A stretch of DNA of 64,000 bases from Atrina japonica (GCA_030159075.1 BROG01000371.1:62001-126000); one strand, 5' to 3'. Shown: positions 1 to 42,095, counted from the stretch's first letter. Numbers and translations are program-made. The notes: generated by a model from the sequence alone, not told the origin.

Positions 1-27
1 AAATCATTCACCCCTAGAGACAGATTT

Positions 28-95
28 GGACTGGTCTAAGTCATTGATTTACAGAAGAGTCCATTGTTTTTCATGGGATGTTGAGTTAAATACCC
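28..95. repeat. Short dispersed repeat (GGACTGGTCTAAGTCATTGA)
   Basis: Closely related text lies inverted at 32513-32602 and, more diverged, at 17020-17100. All share a GACTGGTCT core with the TTAA MITE at 27297 and 44777, so they may be sub-families of one element. Confidence 0.6.
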
Positions 96-112
96 ATCAT
101 TCATATACTTAC

Positions 113-28004
<27,892 letters not shown>

Positions 28005-28051
28005 CCTTAGGTACGAAACGAAAACTATGGAACAATTGCCAAGACTACATG

Positions 28052-28074
28052 TATATATAGCAGTGACGTCGTCA
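28052..28074 (-). promoter_or_regulatory. TATA box and CRE-like site of gene 1
   Basis: On the minus strand a TATATATA run (28052-28059) lies about 48 nt before the ATG, which would put transcription start near 28020-28028 and leave a very short 5' UTR. Just upstream of the TATA run, 28064-28074 holds a TGACGTC core within a near-palindrome, matching the half and full CRE (CREB/ATF) consensus. The positions are seen directly; function is inferred. Confidence 0.5.
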
Positions 28075-28292
28075 AACCTTAGGTAACGGTTTACTGGTGG
28101 TTAGCAAAATTTATCTAGGAATAGATAAGAATCTAACACTTCTATGTCCAAACGGTATCAAAGGTGCCCTTCACGACATAACACCCACGAGTAGAAGTTA
28201 AAGTAAGGTCGCAGTTCTAAAAACATTTTTTTGTTGACATCGCGAAAATTTGATCCGGATCTATTTTGGGGTTTGCTTTCAACTTTTTAAGA

Positions 28293-28562
<270 letters not shown>

Positions 28563-28794
28563 TTACTATAGACACAGACGGGAAATTAGCAACTAAGCTT
28601 TACGACAAACGCGACGGTTTCGGCTTTCCCATTGTAAATTTTCCACATTTAAGTAGTAACTTCCCACAATCACAAGCATATGGAGTTTATATTTCACAAA
28701 TGATCCGATATGTCAGGGCGATTTCAACATATGAACATTTCATATACAGATGTAAACTACTACCAACAAATTATTAACACAGGGATATCGAAAA

Positions 28795-29130
28795 CCGCGT
28801 TTGATGTCAACGTTCCGCAAATTTTACAATCGGTATAATAGTCTTGTTTGCGATTACTCTGTTTCACTGGGTGAAATGTTGAATACCCTTTTCGTTGGCG
28901 GTTGTTCAGACGTCTGTACCAATTGTGACGAGGATTTGTTCCTCACGTATTTCATTTGGACTTGGCTGCGGACTCACGGCGGGTGTGACTGGTCGGCAGG
29001 GGATGCTTACTCCTCCAAGGCACTTGATCCCACCTCTTGGTTTCTAGAGGTCCGTGTTTGTCCTTTTTTGCCGGATTTGTTTTTGTGTCCTAGACATCCT
29101 AAAGATCTATACTTTGGTATCTGAGATGTT
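28795..29130 (+). mobile_element. Bivalve-type interspersed repeat (family B), fullest copy
   Basis: It contains GACGAGGATTTGTTCCTCAC, GGCGGGTGTGACTGGTCGGC, CACTTGATCCCACCTCTTGG and GTCCGTGTTTGTCC. Related copies lie at 34330-34440, 41870-42095, 45010-45260 (minus), 48500-48620 (minus), 54780-54870 (minus) and 63450-63620. Similar text is, from memory, very common in bivalve genomes. It inserts into the CAGACACC array here. The class is unresolved. Confidence 0.65.
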
Positions 29131-29139
29131 TTATATATA

Positions 29140-29222
29140 CAAATACCAGACACCAGATACAAATACCAGATACATATATCAGACATCAGATACAAACACC
29201 AGATACAAATACCAGACACCAA
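29140..29222. repeat. CAGACACCAGATACAAATAC tandem repeat, part 2
   Basis: Same unit as 28432-28562. Confidence 0.8.
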
Positions 29223-29289
29223 AGTGTAAATCTAAAAAAACCCAATATTTGAAAATTCGTGCATTATGTTTGAATTTACATTTGAATAA

Positions 29290-29490
29290 TGTTTTACGTC
29301 ACACGTCATATGGCGGCGACCAGGTTTTAGAGAACCCTGTTACAGTTGAACCGGGAAAGAGACGACGGGCCTTCCACAGATAAACTGGCAAACTTTCTCA
29401 CAAATCAGCTTAGGTTCCAGCATGACTTGAACCTGTGTTGATTAGAGATGAGAGACTTCATGTATAAATGCTCAAAGCTATAGCCCCTCG
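29290..29490 (-). mobile_element. Degenerate SINE body
   Basis: It contains CCTTCCACAGATAAACTGGC and TTTCTCACAAATCAGCTTAG, text matching the minus-strand body of family A SINEs, but no intact A or B box. Confidence 0.5.
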
Positions 29491-29754
29491 TTATGTTTGA
29501 ATCTTAATACAATGTCGTTACTCACATTGGTTCAAGACTGAAATCTTGTTGTTGCATTTTCCTGGTCAGAAGGTATATATTTTCCGTATATATCGTCTGG
29601 TACTTTTGAGCAAAGGAAGACAACTCAAGTCTTGGCTACTGAAAGGTCTGTCTCACAGAAATTGGTTCATAGAAGACTAAGTGCGTAAAGTGCAATTTTG
29701 TTTTTAATAATCAAGAAGCTGACAATGTCGTTATGGACGTTGTCAGATGGTGGA

Positions 29755-29910
29755 TACAGTTTGATAACACATGCCAGAGAGCACATACTCCGACCTGGAG
29801 ACGATAACACATGCCAGAGAACACATACCCCGACCTGGAGACGATAACACACGCCAGAGAACACATACCCCGACCTGGAGACGATAACACATGCCAGAGA
29901 ACACATGGAA
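29755..29910. repeat. 40-bp tandem repeat, about 4 copies
   Basis: Units contain GACGATAACACATGCCAGAG with period 40 bp. Confidence 0.92.
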
Positions 29911-32512
29911 ACGATAACCAGTATTGCTACTGTATTGAAGATATACACAAATGTATAATTGTATTGGTAGTTATACATCCAGATTAAAGAATATATACAT
30001 GTATTAACTTCAATTTCAATTATATTTGAATAACATGCATGTACTAGTATTAAATACAGTAAACATCTTTATAATGCCCCCGTTTCATTTGCCACATAGC
30101 TTTACGCGACAAATTTTGAAAGCCCCTTTTTCCAATTTTCCCTATAATTTCATTTAAGGTTTCCCTCAACATGTCGCCAACTTCTATAATGCCAAAATTG
30201 GGCCGAACAAACTGAGGTTTTACAGGTTACTTCGGAAATCGCGTGGTGTGGTCTCTTCCCGGGTTAATTGTAAACGGGTTCTCTCGTCTCCATAAAAAAA
30301 CAGGCCGTCTCCATGGTAACAAACAAAACAATTGTTAAATATGGCGTGAAACACCATTTAGAACAAAAAAAATCTACCACCTTTTATTTCAAAAATCTAC
30401 ATCTTTGTTTTTAAAATCAGTCCCGCACAATCTGAACCTGAAGTGGAAAGAAATCACCAAATTTACTCAATACTCAAGTTCAACTTTTATTTCATCATTT
30501 TGTTTGTACAGTAGTTTATAAAACTTTTCATGTTCAGGAAACACATTGCTTTAAATCATTCGCATATATTTTGTTTGCGTCGCATTTATGATTTTCCTGT
30601 AAAAAAAAATTGAGTGCGCAATCAAACATTTTAAAAATATTTCTGAAGTTTTCTTCAAATGGGCAATAACTTCCATTATTTACAATTGTATGCATCCAAT
30701 ATACAATCATGTTCAGTTACATGATATATTTTGCGTGGTTTTGCCTTGTAATTATGAAAATTTAGTTGAGGTGAAATACGAAGTAAATTTCTGGCCCAGT
30801 AAAGTGAACCCCTTTTCATTCATTTATTCAATATTCCAATTACCAAGGTATATTATAGTGAATTAAAGTCAATGAAGTAAATATTCATAGATGATTGTGA
30901 AAATGGTTTTTACGAATTGATGGAACATCAACGCACTTTAATTATGCAAAGTTGTTTATTGGGAACAAGTCAAAGCACCTTTTGCAGTATGGGGTTAATA
31001 AAACATTATACTGACGCAAAATTACAAATGTATGTGTATTTCAGCTTCAATTTTCAACTTCAAGATTGAAATTTCCAAATCACACTTTAATTCGTATATT
31101 TTTGTTTTTTAAAATGACAAAAATATAGTAACAATTCGCTGGAAAATACAGGCCTACAATACTTATTAAAACATATGCTATTAAAGGTCAGTTCGGCGTC
31201 CTTTATGAATTTTAAGATATTATAAATTTGCTTTAGAATGTTACTTTTCAATTATTTTTTTCCATTATACTCTTGTGATAGAATTGACATTAAATACTAT
31301 AGACTGGACTGTTAACAATTCTTGCGCACAATTAATATGGAAATGATTTTTGGTCAAGTTTCTCTTACTGTGTATTGGCAAGATCTGTCTGTGAAGTTGG
31401 ACATAGAACTTGCGTCATTCCTCATTCACGCGAAACTCGCGGCAGTCTTATAAGTTGGGAAACTGTTTTACATGTACACATATTGACATAGAGATTTAAG
31501 TTTACTGATAAGAAGTAAAGACTACTCTGTCGCATAGAAATTTAATATCAATGAAACAATGTTTATAAACACAAGATTTTATAATCATATCGCTGATCGA
31601 TGTAGATTGTTGCATAATAAATAAGTACTCTCAGTACCCTCGTTAGTCCAAATGTCTGACCTGAGTTTTAGTTACTTTTTTGTAAAACCTAATTTGTAGC
31701 TGATAGTAACGTGTTAGTAATTTTCATTCATCATTTTGTGGATTCAGTATTATTTTACGTTATGAGTTATTATTTTTCACTCCACATTTTGTGGATAAAG
31801 TATCATTTTTCGTTACGAGTTATGATTTTTCATGCCAAAATTTGTGAATTCAGTATCATTTTTCTTTATGATTTATGATTTTGACTCCACACTTTGTGGA
31901 TTAAGTATTATTTTCCGTTATTCGATATTTTTTCAAAACTAGTCAACTTTCATTTTCATAATATGGTAAATACCAGGTATTTTCAGTTTTGCTGATAATG
32001 CGTTTATTTAACCAATAGAACAATTAAAGACGATAATAATAGGCGAATGAAAAGATTGTCTATATGAATGAAAAGGAGTGACACTAGTGTGGTTGTAGAT
32101 CGCAGAAGAACTAAGGTTTCTGTGTCAAGGGTTAGATATAGGTTGACATTTTAGATAAGAAACAGTCATTAAAGAAATTTTATATGTATATATCATTGTG
32201 TATTTCAGATTATATATTATTAACATTACCGAAGTTTTAGTTTTACAAAAATAGACAAAAACGAAAAAGATAAGACTTCACCAGTTGAGCTCGATTTTGA
32301 TATAAATGTATATTTCCGAAAGAAAATATGTTATGTATAAATATATTAACATAAGTTCTTGTCAAGTTGCTAGTTGTAGGAAATTCGACCAAATTTTATT
32401 CCATTCGTGTGAATACTGCGCATGTTGTTTTTAAATCACGATAAAAGTCTAACACAATACGCGTTACTTCGCGACGTTAAATATTAATCACAGAAATCAG
32501 AAATCAATTTAA

Positions 32513-32602
32513 CTCATCAACCCCTGAAAAAACAATGGACCCTTTTGTAAATCAATGACTTAGACCAATCCAAATGTGTCTTTAGGAGTGAATGAGTTAG
32601 CA
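32513..32602. repeat. Short dispersed repeat, inverted copy
   Basis: Reverse complement closely matches 28-95; ends AACTCAT...ATGAGTT are short inverted repeats. Confidence 0.6.
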
Positions 32603-32944
32603 TAAAAACCGTCCTGAATACTAGTGTTTTATTCCCGTACTAGAAAATTTGACCCACCATGAGAAAATAATATAAATAATAAGAAATAATACATATTTCC
32701 TTTTAGATTAATTTTTTACGTTTGTTACGTCGCGACTAGATATTCCCCCTTACACGCGGACGTCATTGGTTACAAATGAAATGTCAGAAGCTCCAACACA
32801 GTAATGATTCTTATGACAGTGCACCACGTCATTTAAGCCTGATCCGAAATATATCACTTATTATTTCGAGCGCTTAGAGTTAGCTTAGACACACAGCTGG
32901 GAATCGGACCCTGGACTCTCCTAGTCAAAGGCTGTTCTGTTTTT

Positions 32945-33114
32945 TCGTTATCTCCCACGTCAGCAGGCATAGATTGTCTTTATTTGAGAAAACAACGTTG
33001 TTTTTACACAAACATATGATGTCACAATTGATAATTTTTCTCGTTCTAAGCACAAACTAATAACATCACAATCGATACCTGCTACGAGGGGTGGTAACTC
33101 TGGATTATGAAAAT
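32945..33114. repeat. Dispersed repeat with internal TGACGTCA-type palindrome, copy 2
   Basis: Matches 3440-3612, including CTCGTTCTAAGCACAAAC and GAGGGGTGGTAACTCTGGAT. Confidence 0.75.
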
Positions 33115-33589
33115 ACATAATACCATCTTTCATCTGCAAATATGAGAAAACGACCGCTGATATATGACGTTATGTAGAGAAACAATGAAGACATCTTTAT
33201 AATTGGCTACAGGGAATACATCTTTACAAGGTTCCTTTTCTTCTGGTTGGGCCCAAAAGGATTCATAAAAACCCAGTACCTGGAATTTTGGTCCGCCACT
33301 TGATTATTTTATACTAAATAATATATTTTGTATGGACATCACTAATTAAATTCTATATATATTTTAAAGTTTAAGTTTAAGTTCTACATGTATTTTAAAT
33401 TTGATCTCTGTTGAACATTGTTTTGAACTTTTCTCAAAACTATGACATTGGTATTAAGTTTATAACATCTGTTGATTTTACGCCAATACATCTTCGTATA
33501 TATCGATGATATGGGATATAGGTTTGGTCACACTTTTTTGTGTCACTATATTACTGTTAGTTATATCGGTAAAACGTGTGTGTATAAGT

Positions 33590-33800
33590 GTAAGTGTATA
33601 TGTTAGGTTGTGCATGTGCTAGTGTTAGTGTTAGTATGTGTTAATGTGTGTGCTAGTGTTAGTGTTAGTATGTCTTAATGTGTGTGCTAGTGTTAATGTG
33701 TGTGTGTGCGCGTGTGTGTATATATTTATATATGCATTCTAGTGTTAGTGTGTGTGCTAGTGTTAGTGTTAGTGTGTCAATGTGTGTGTGTGTGTGATAA
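33590..33800. repeat. GTGTTAGTGTGTGCTA tandem repeat
   Basis: A loose array of TAGTGTTAGTGTGTG-like units grading into (TG)n. Confidence 0.85.
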
Positions 33801-34151
33801 ATGCAGAGTAACCAAATAATTTATAGTTAACAAAAATCGTTTTGTAATTAGATTGTTTTTAAATCAACACCATACCATTATTGTAACGGTGCAGTAATAG
33901 CTAGATGACGTTGGTAAGATATAAGAACAAGGAGTATATTCCAGAAAGTAAGTAGAATTAAGTGGGTAATTTTTATTGACTTTTCATTGATAATCATTTT
34001 CCTGCCTGTGAGTACAAACGGCTGACTGTAATTCTATTTTGATAAAGACTATTTTTAGACTTTTATTTCCGTCAGGAGTGTACCTGATAAATCGGATCTA
34101 TTGCATATATTACTTGTTTCCTTGTAGCAGACCACTGAGTACAGAAATGTA

Positions 34152-34155
<4 letters not shown>

Positions 34156-34206
<51 letters not shown>

Positions 34207-34235
34207 AAGAGAGAGACAGAGAGACAGACAGAGAG
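34156..34235. repeat. (GA)n microsatellite
   Basis: About 55 bp of GA followed by degenerate GACA units. Confidence 0.95.
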
Positions 34236-34845
34236 ACAGATATGATTATATCTATTTTATATTATTTGCATTGTCTGTGGATTTTCTGCATCAGTTGTTT
34301 CATTCCCAATATGACGAGTATTCATTTGAATTAAACTGTGGACTAATGACGGCTGTGACAGGTCGACCAGGGAGGCTTACACAATCCAAGACACCTGATC
34401 CCTCTACTGGATCTTAGAGGTCCGTCTGTGTCCAATTTTTACATGTTTTGCAGATTGACTCCTGAACCTTCTTACAATAATTCTGAAAATTATTTGTGAT
34501 TTTCATATTTCACATGGACACTATTTCTAACTATAGGTTTTGTTTACTTTTGTTATAGGTAGGGCATGATGATGACGGAACAAAGCTGAAATGTTAAATG
34601 TAAAAGGAAGAACCAAACGTGTCTGTATTTTGAATTTTACAATTTAACACATGTCGAATACTTAACCACTCTCATAATTGTCAAATCTGTACTTCCGGGA
34701 CAACGGAGTGAAAACAATGTGTTCTTATGATACAGGTTAAATATATGTAATATTGAAACCATTTAGAATTGACCTTTGGCATGCACCTGGTTCTTTAAAG
34801 ATCTAAAGAAACGATATCTATTGTAGATTCAAGATGCTTCAGGGA

Positions 34846-34990
<145 letters not shown>

Positions 34991-35384
34991 AGTACAAACT
35001 GTAAGTTAACACTAAGTACATCCTATACTATGTAGCAATTTGATAATTTCCGGTATCCCGTATGAGTATTTTACAAAATGTGGATATATTACACAGAGAA
35101 TAACAAAGATATGGTTTTGCAAAAAGGGACAAAATAAATGCAGAAAACGATTGTTTCTGTCAATTAGATTTTGCCACTTAAGCTCGAATTTAAAATAGAC
35201 GTAAATTCCGAAGGAGAAAGAGGTATCATTCTTGGCCAAATTCTTAACCTATGTACCCAATCCGTCTAAGAGTAACCGCTGTATAAAGATGATTATCTTT
35301 GAGTAGTTTAGAATTTACACAAAGGTGGACGAAATATTATTTTAGTTTTAATAATCTACAGGTACCGTTAAACCAGTTATAGTA

Positions 35385-35575
35385 AAATCAAGTGGAGTCT
35401 TGTAAACCCTTTCTTGACCTGGGCGAGTTTAAATTTTAGGTAATAAATCATAACATTAAAATTACACTGACTAGAGTAATCGTTCCTACTTTTCACCATA
35501 CATAAGAGAGTAATAAAACAAGAGGAATAAAAGGTTTTTCTCGTGCAACTTGTCATAACCTGAATCGGACAATAG
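35385..35575. repeat. Dispersed repeat, third copy of the 3165 family
   Basis: It shares GTGGAGTCTTGTAAACCC, TTTCTTGACCTGGGCGAGTT and ACTTGTCATAACC with the copies in gene 1 introns. Confidence 0.65.
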
Positions 35576-35984
35576 ATGTATTTGGCTTTATGTACATCTT
35601 CAGGACTCAAACGTTCCACCAGTCGTGGCAACGGCCTAGTGCATCGTTGCAGTGTAGTTTGCGCTCGCATACAAATCATTTATCAACTTGGTTTAATTAA
35701 AAGCGGTTTTCATTTTTTTTCTTGAGATAATATGGTCCCCCAATTCACCAAGAGAAATTCGACAAATCAGTAACGGAAAAAACAAAGATTTATACGTTTT
35801 ATATAACTTTTTTTTTTATAAATGAAACACAATGAATATGATTCATCGACGTTCTATATATATGTATATATATACCAGCGGAAAATAGAAACTGTGTAGT
35901 TTAGTAATTTCATTTATAGATTCATATACAAAATATTATGTTGCATTATGTATATCTTTATTTAATATAATGTATTGTCTCTCA

Positions 35985-36920
35985 ATCCAAACATCAAATC
36001 ACGGATTATATCCATTATGGTTGATACGAACAGCCACTGAAAGTAAGGGGGTGCAAACAAGTTTCACAAGTTTAATAGCGTGTATACCATTTGCACCAAT
36101 GTATTCCTCACACCTACAATGCATTGAACGAATCATGTTATGCAGAAATGCATGGGGAATGTTCCGCCATGTGCGTAATAAAGAATAAAGAACGATGCAA
36201 AGCGTATAACGAATTAGGGGAGTTTCGCGCTTGACGTAGACGTTGTTCCATTTCATCACGAACATGTTTATAGGCGATAAATAAGGTGACATCGCAGGCC
36301 AAGGTAGCACATTCACGTTTTGCTGTTGTAGATAGTTACTAACAACGCGTGCGGTGTGTGGTTATGTGTTGTCTTACTGTAGAATGACGTTACGCTGGTT
36401 GTTGTGAATGAATGGAATGACGTGCTAACGTACAGTCTCGTCACAGTAGCTAATGCCGGTTACATTGCCCTCAAATTTCACCAAAGTAGTCTTTCCATGT
36501 GTTGTTATTCCAGCCCAGTCCATAAAGCTTCCTCCGCCGAATTCGCGGCGCTGAATAAAGCAGGCATCGATGTAACGTTCTCCGGCACGACGGTAAGCCC
36601 AAACACGACCATAACTGCTGTCGTTTGTCCGTTAATAGAACTTCCGCCCAATATCTGTTATTGACACGACGATGCCTCGTACACCACGCTAACCTCGCAA
36701 CACGGTGACGCCAGAGTAGAACAAGGCGGATAGCAGGACGCCGAGTACGGATGATGGCCTATCGCAATCTGTTCCTTACGGTACGAGGACTCATCCATCG
36801 ATGCCCAGGGATGTTTCTAGTCGTCAACCGACGGAATCAATCAAATGTGACGTCCGTATACAGTATCCGGCCAACATGACGTCACACGCGGGCGTCCTGA
36901 TCGTTGGTGGTCACGAACGG
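35985..36920 (-). pseudogene. Dead Tc1/mariner-type transposase
   Basis: The best-preserved frame (36316-35999, minus) encodes VLPWPAMSPYLSPI, then TWRNIPHAFLHNMI and SMHCRCEEYIGANG, the signature C-terminal catalytic region of Tc1-like DDE transposases. Upstream on the same strand, relics of the middle (KFEGNVTGISYCDE, FIHNNQRNVI) and the N-terminal helix-turn-helix region (about 36640-36850) are broken by frameshifts and stops. No terminal inverted repeats were recognised, so the element is old and inactive. Confidence 0.85.
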
Positions 36921-37201
36921 TGCCAGTTTTCTGATATCGTCTCCATAAAGAATATACAGTGTTTTAAAATATGAACTTCAAACTGACTTGGCACATTGCT
37001 ATGAGAAATCCCAGCTTTCAGCACCCCAATAGCACACAAACGATCATTTTCAATCATGAGAGGCATCTCTCAATAAAAATTTTATTCCAAAAAACCAATG
37101 TTTTTTTGTTTCAATACATAGATCAGAATACTGTTATTGAATGCAATAAACTTTAATCGATTACTAACCACGTGTTGCCTAGGCTTGAAACACCAGAAAA
37201 T

Positions 37202-37292
37202 CGCGCACACACACACACACATACACACATACATGTGTGTATGTATGTATGTATGTATGTATGTATGTATGTATGTATGTATGTATGTATGT
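37202..37292. repeat. (CA)n and (GTAT)n microsatellites
   Basis: About 28 bp of CA-rich then about 57 bp of GTAT units. Confidence 0.96.
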
Positions 37293-37482
37293 GTTTATGT
37301 AAAATTCATATTATACAGTTTGTATTACATGAAACCAATTATGCAATTTCACAGCTACATGATATAAATAATACAATCATACACTACGACAGATCACAGA
37401 ATATAACAGGTGATTTACTTAATGCATTTATGACCCCTGTATTTCACGTATCGTGCCCACGTGTAACGGCACTTTATATAAT

Positions 37483-37483
<1 letters not shown>

Positions 37484-37562
<79 letters not shown>
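37484..37562. repeat. (TA)n microsatellite
   Basis: About 78 bp of TA. Confidence 0.97.
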
Positions 37563-37569
<7 letters not shown>

Positions 37570-37785
37570 TATATGTATTCTATTTCTGCTGTTCGATTTT
37601 ATGCACTTTTACACACAGCCTTTATGTAAGCTATGGATACTTTGCAACATTGTTATCAGTTACAGTGTGTATTAGTATGTATATAAAGTGAAATGGCGAG
37701 AATTAGCAAACAAAAGGTAAATATTGAACAGTACATCTTATCTAGGTAACAGGTATATAAAAATCAAATGACCTCGAATGAGATA

Positions 37786-37995
37786 GTGGGCCTCCGTTGC
37801 CAAATGGTTGGAGCATCGCGCTTCAAACCACTAACCTCTCAAACCTCTAGTCAGGGCAGGTTCAAGTACCGCTGGAACATAAGCTGATTTTGACAGATTG
37901 CCAATTTACTTGCAGAAGGCCGGTGGTCTCTACCCATGGTACATTGCAATTGGGTTCTCTCCCCCACCATATAGTTGACAAAGTCTTACCTTTGC
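37786..37995 (+). mobile_element. Diverged family A SINE
   Basis: It starts GGGCCTCCGTTGCCAAATGG, has GGCAGGTTCAAGTACCGCTG at the B-box position and the body text GCCAATTTACTTGCAGAAGG. It is more diverged than the copies at 5855, 40179 and 56114, hence older. Confidence 0.7.
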
Positions 37996-39734
37996 CTTAA
38001 AGACAAGTAAAACAAAGAAATGACTTGCATAACACATAGGTGCGAGATGCTAATGCAAAATATAAGTGCATCATGGACAGAACAAAAGCCTATGTCGCCA
38101 AATAATTATATCTCTTTTTCCCCCCCAAATTCAGATTCACTCCACTAAGCAACATATTGTTATAACTGTACTAGTTTAGTTAAACCACACAGTTGCACGT
38201 TAATCAACATTTCGCCAACCTCATTAAGAAATTACATTTATACACATGACTGCACAAAAGGTGATATTAGTATTAAAATGTGCATTACTTTTTCTTAAAC
38301 GGTACTTTTGTATGGTTGTCAGACAATGACATTGTTTATTTTAATGTAATATTATGAGTTATGTTTCAGGAACTTTCTTTTTTTATTTTAAACATATGGA
38401 CATCTGGGTTAACAATAGATTTCTTAAAAGCATTCAATTCACCTTTATTCTTTGGGGATGCAAATTTAAAACGAACCAAAGAACGATATTTTCAGATGAA
38501 ACGATGGAAGTAATTTATTATAAGGATAACGATGATACATATAATGATTTGAAACAGTGATACCATGGTAGAGCACTTTTAGTAAATGAAAACACTTCTT
38601 AAGAAAGTAATAAGGAAGAAATACCAATGGATATTCGAATCTCCAAAACAATGAGGATACGACAAATTGTATATACTAAGGGTCTTAACATGAAGAATAA
38701 TTGCGAATCACAAACGATATGGGACCAGGTGTCCGGAAGGAGTCAGCGACTCCTGAGCCCAGCACTACCAAAAAAAAAAAAATAATAATTGGAAAAACAC
38801 CAGCTTTGTTTACAACATGGCCGCAGACATTTTGGACACCCAAAGTTGTGCGGAGGGTAAAATGAGCCCAGTGATCTGATTGGTCATTAAATGAAAAAAT
38901 TAGTTTTGCCATTAATAAGTGAAATAAAGGTGATAAAAAAGATACATGAATATTGGTAGTACTTTATTATATAGGGTTGACGGTTGAAAATTGAAAGGGA
39001 GGGGTCATATGGGAATATATATTTTCCTTTGGTGCGGAATACTACGAGTTGTAAAACAAGTGAAAATTTGAAGTAAAAATGCAACGGCAACCTATACTTT
39101 TGATTGCAAATTTTGTTATCAAAAATATTGATCTTTCAGCACAGGGTACTTATTTGACCCAGATATAATAAACACGGGAGTGACAGTGACCTGAAGTTTT
39201 GTAAATTAGCATTGAGGCCTATGGGAAAATATTTGGTGGTGTCTGTCCAATTGAGCACAGCGCAACCTAAATATAAAATAATTGATCACATCACAATCAG
39301 GAAATAAAGACATTGAGCCCACCACTGGTACAAAGTGTGAATGAGATATACTGCAATATGGTCGTTAACATATCATGTACCTTACTTAGTTTCTTCTTAT
39401 CTAGAACGATCACTACCAAATACTTCAACGTTTGTGTTATTCTAGTCACAATTTAAAAATTCAAAAGCTGAAGAAATCCCATTTTATTAATAGTATGATG
39501 GTTGTAATGTTTTTGGTTTGTTTTACTTTCCGTAAATAATACATGGATATGTCAAAAGCCATCAGTGAAACTCCAAAAATTGTGTATTGTGCTATGGACT
39601 CAAATGTAGAACGGGTTCTTTAGCATAGCATGTCTCCTGTGTCACGGGATCGCTATTTAAGGTCTCAAGGACTCAAAGATTTACATCTTTAACATCAATC
39701 ACTTATCGAAGGAACAGTGACCGTCAAAACCTTG

Positions 39735-40078
39735 TTTTAAAGGGACATTAGCTATTTTCAGTTTTTCCCATTTTACTATTTAGATTGATATAAAATACGA
39801 AAAAGAGACACACACAGGACAATAATTCTTAAATTCTTATATAAGTTGTGAAAATTGCTTGAGAAACCCAAATTTTGGCACTTTTTCCAATTGCAATTGA
39901 TTAACTTGATCTTACTATTTGTATATGAATACCACATTGTACCTGACTTTATTTTCACAAAATATATAGGAATTAAAGATCTGTAGGCTTGTAACTAGCT
40001 TTTATTTGTTATTGTAGAACAAGTACTGAAGTAGTAAAAGTAAAAAAAGTAATATATTTTTAAACGCAGCTAATGTCG
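39735..40078. mobile_element. Foldback MITE copy 3
   Basis: It opens TTTTAAAGGGACATTAGC; the left arm (to about 39850) and right arm (39955-40045) are inverted copies sharing TTTGTTATTGT and GTAGTAAAAG-type text. Confidence 0.78.
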
Positions 40079-40178
40079 TAGGTATCGGCGAAAGGGACCT
40101 TTTGAGTGATAGTCGAACGCTCTACTAGTGGTCTAGATACAATATACATGAACTACTGTTGACAGACAACACATTGGA

Positions 40179-40449
40179 AGATTTTAAGTTTTTGATTTGA
40201 TTTTGATTTGATTTTTTGTTTTACGCCATACTCAACAATCTTTCAGTCATATGATGGCGTCCAGTTTTTATTGGTGGAGGAGAAACCCCGGTTACCCGGA
40301 TAAAGACCACCGACCTTCCAGAAGAAAACTGGCAAACTTTCCCACTTAATTCGAAATGACCCTAGCGGGATTCGAACCAGAGGTGAGAGGCCTTGTGATT
40401 TAAAGCGCAATGCTCGAACCACTCGGCCACGGAGGTCCAGATTTTAAGT
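40179..40449 (-). mobile_element. Family A SINE with 11-bp target-site duplication
   Basis: Nearly identical to the copy at 5855-6132, including the intact A and B boxes. It is bounded by AGATTTTAAGT at 40179-40189 and 40439-40449. Confidence 0.9.
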
Positions 40450-41869
40450 CAAACTAATACGAAATATACGTACAGTTATAAAAATAAATAAAAAAAATAA
40501 AACGTCTTACTTATCGTCTTATTTCTCAGGTGATGACATTTAAATGAACGTAACTAACATTCCTGGTAACAGTTCACAACTAATGACGTTATAATAAATA
40601 TAACGTTTATCTTGCAGAGCAATTATATTTCGTAGGTATTTTCATTTTCATAGTTTTAGATATACATGTACTGGCTATCAACATAAGCATGTATTCAGAA
40701 ATAAGCTCCGTTTAATGTTTAATTTGGTCATGTTTGTAGATTACCAGTACTTTCACGGCAAAGTTCTAATGATTACTATTGCGATGCTGATGGCAAGATA
40801 ATTTGTAGTGGACATTTTGAATTTTCATATTCTGTGTTTAATTTACAATGAAATAGAGTTCAATATCAGTAAAATTAAACCACGTGATACATGTTTGTTT
40901 CAATTTCATACTATATTGACTTTATTTAAGGTGAAACATGTTATTTTTGTGTATATTTACGTGGCTATGAAAAATACGATTGTAATGAATACACCTCTTT
41001 TATCTTGATTGACAGAGGAAACATATTTTGAAATATTAAATGCATAAATTTACAGGTTACATGATCACATCTTGATAACATTTTATGCTGTTAAACATGC
41101 TAAATTCCGAACATGATAGAAGTATCACTTTATTGTTTTCTCCTTTTTTTGCTGTTAAATTCCTAAAAATACATTCAACTCAACCGATTTACCACAAAAT
41201 TATATGTATCTCAGATAAAAAGGTGGCGACTATGCTATATTTTTGGATCTGAAAAGAATTTTATTTTTGACGTGAAAAAACAAACAAAAAAGCCAGAAAA
41301 AAAACTATTGCAGTGTTGAATGCTTTAAATGATAAAGCGCTTTTAACAATCGATTCCACCAAGAATAACTATTGACTGCATGAAATTTGACACAGTTGTC
41401 CATCATAGGATTATCACATGCTCATAGCTAAACTTCTGACACAAATATCAATGGAATATGACACTGTGAAAACAATTGTAAAATGAAAACAAAAATAAAG
41501 AAATAACATAATTTATATGCCTTGTCTGTTAAATCTCGAGGTCTTGAAAAACGACGTCTCTAAAATGCAGTCAGCGCGTTTTAAGCCAAAGCGGTTAGGA
41601 CATTTCCTAATGTACTTACCGGAGGCCAGAAATCTTTTCCAGTGTCCAGTGAATCCGATTCTTCTATCGAAACATTAAAATGTCACCTGACATCTTGAGT
41701 CTGTCATTAGTACTTTAGATAGGTAATGCAAATTGTAATGAATAAATCTTTTTATACTACGTATTCAAATTAATACTTTAGGATAAACATCTTTATCATT
41801 GTAGTTTTAAGCTAACGCTTGACATTCATCTGTATTGTCGTATATTGATAATTTGCATTCGCGTTTAAT

Positions 41870-42095
41870 GTCAACATTTCGCAAATTTTACGATCGATCT
41901 AATGAGCAATAATATCATTTTATTTGAATTTGACTGGTAACTTACGGCGGGTGTGACCGGTCGACAAGGGAAGTTTACTCCTCTGTGGCACCTGACCCCA
42001 CCTCTGGATTTTCAAAGGTCCGTGTGTGTCCTATTTTACCTGATATGTACATTGTATCATGAACATCTTTAATACTTTGGTATCTGTGATTTTTT
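41870..42095 (+). mobile_element. Interspersed repeat family B, copy
   Basis: It contains TTACGGCGGGTGTGACCGGT, CACCTGACCCCACCTCTGG and ACTTTGGTATCTGTGATTTT, co-linear with 28795-29130. Confidence 0.65.

Noticed and set aside
28801..29124. 107-residue open frame
   Set aside because: It coincides with an interspersed repeat whose other copies do not keep the frame.
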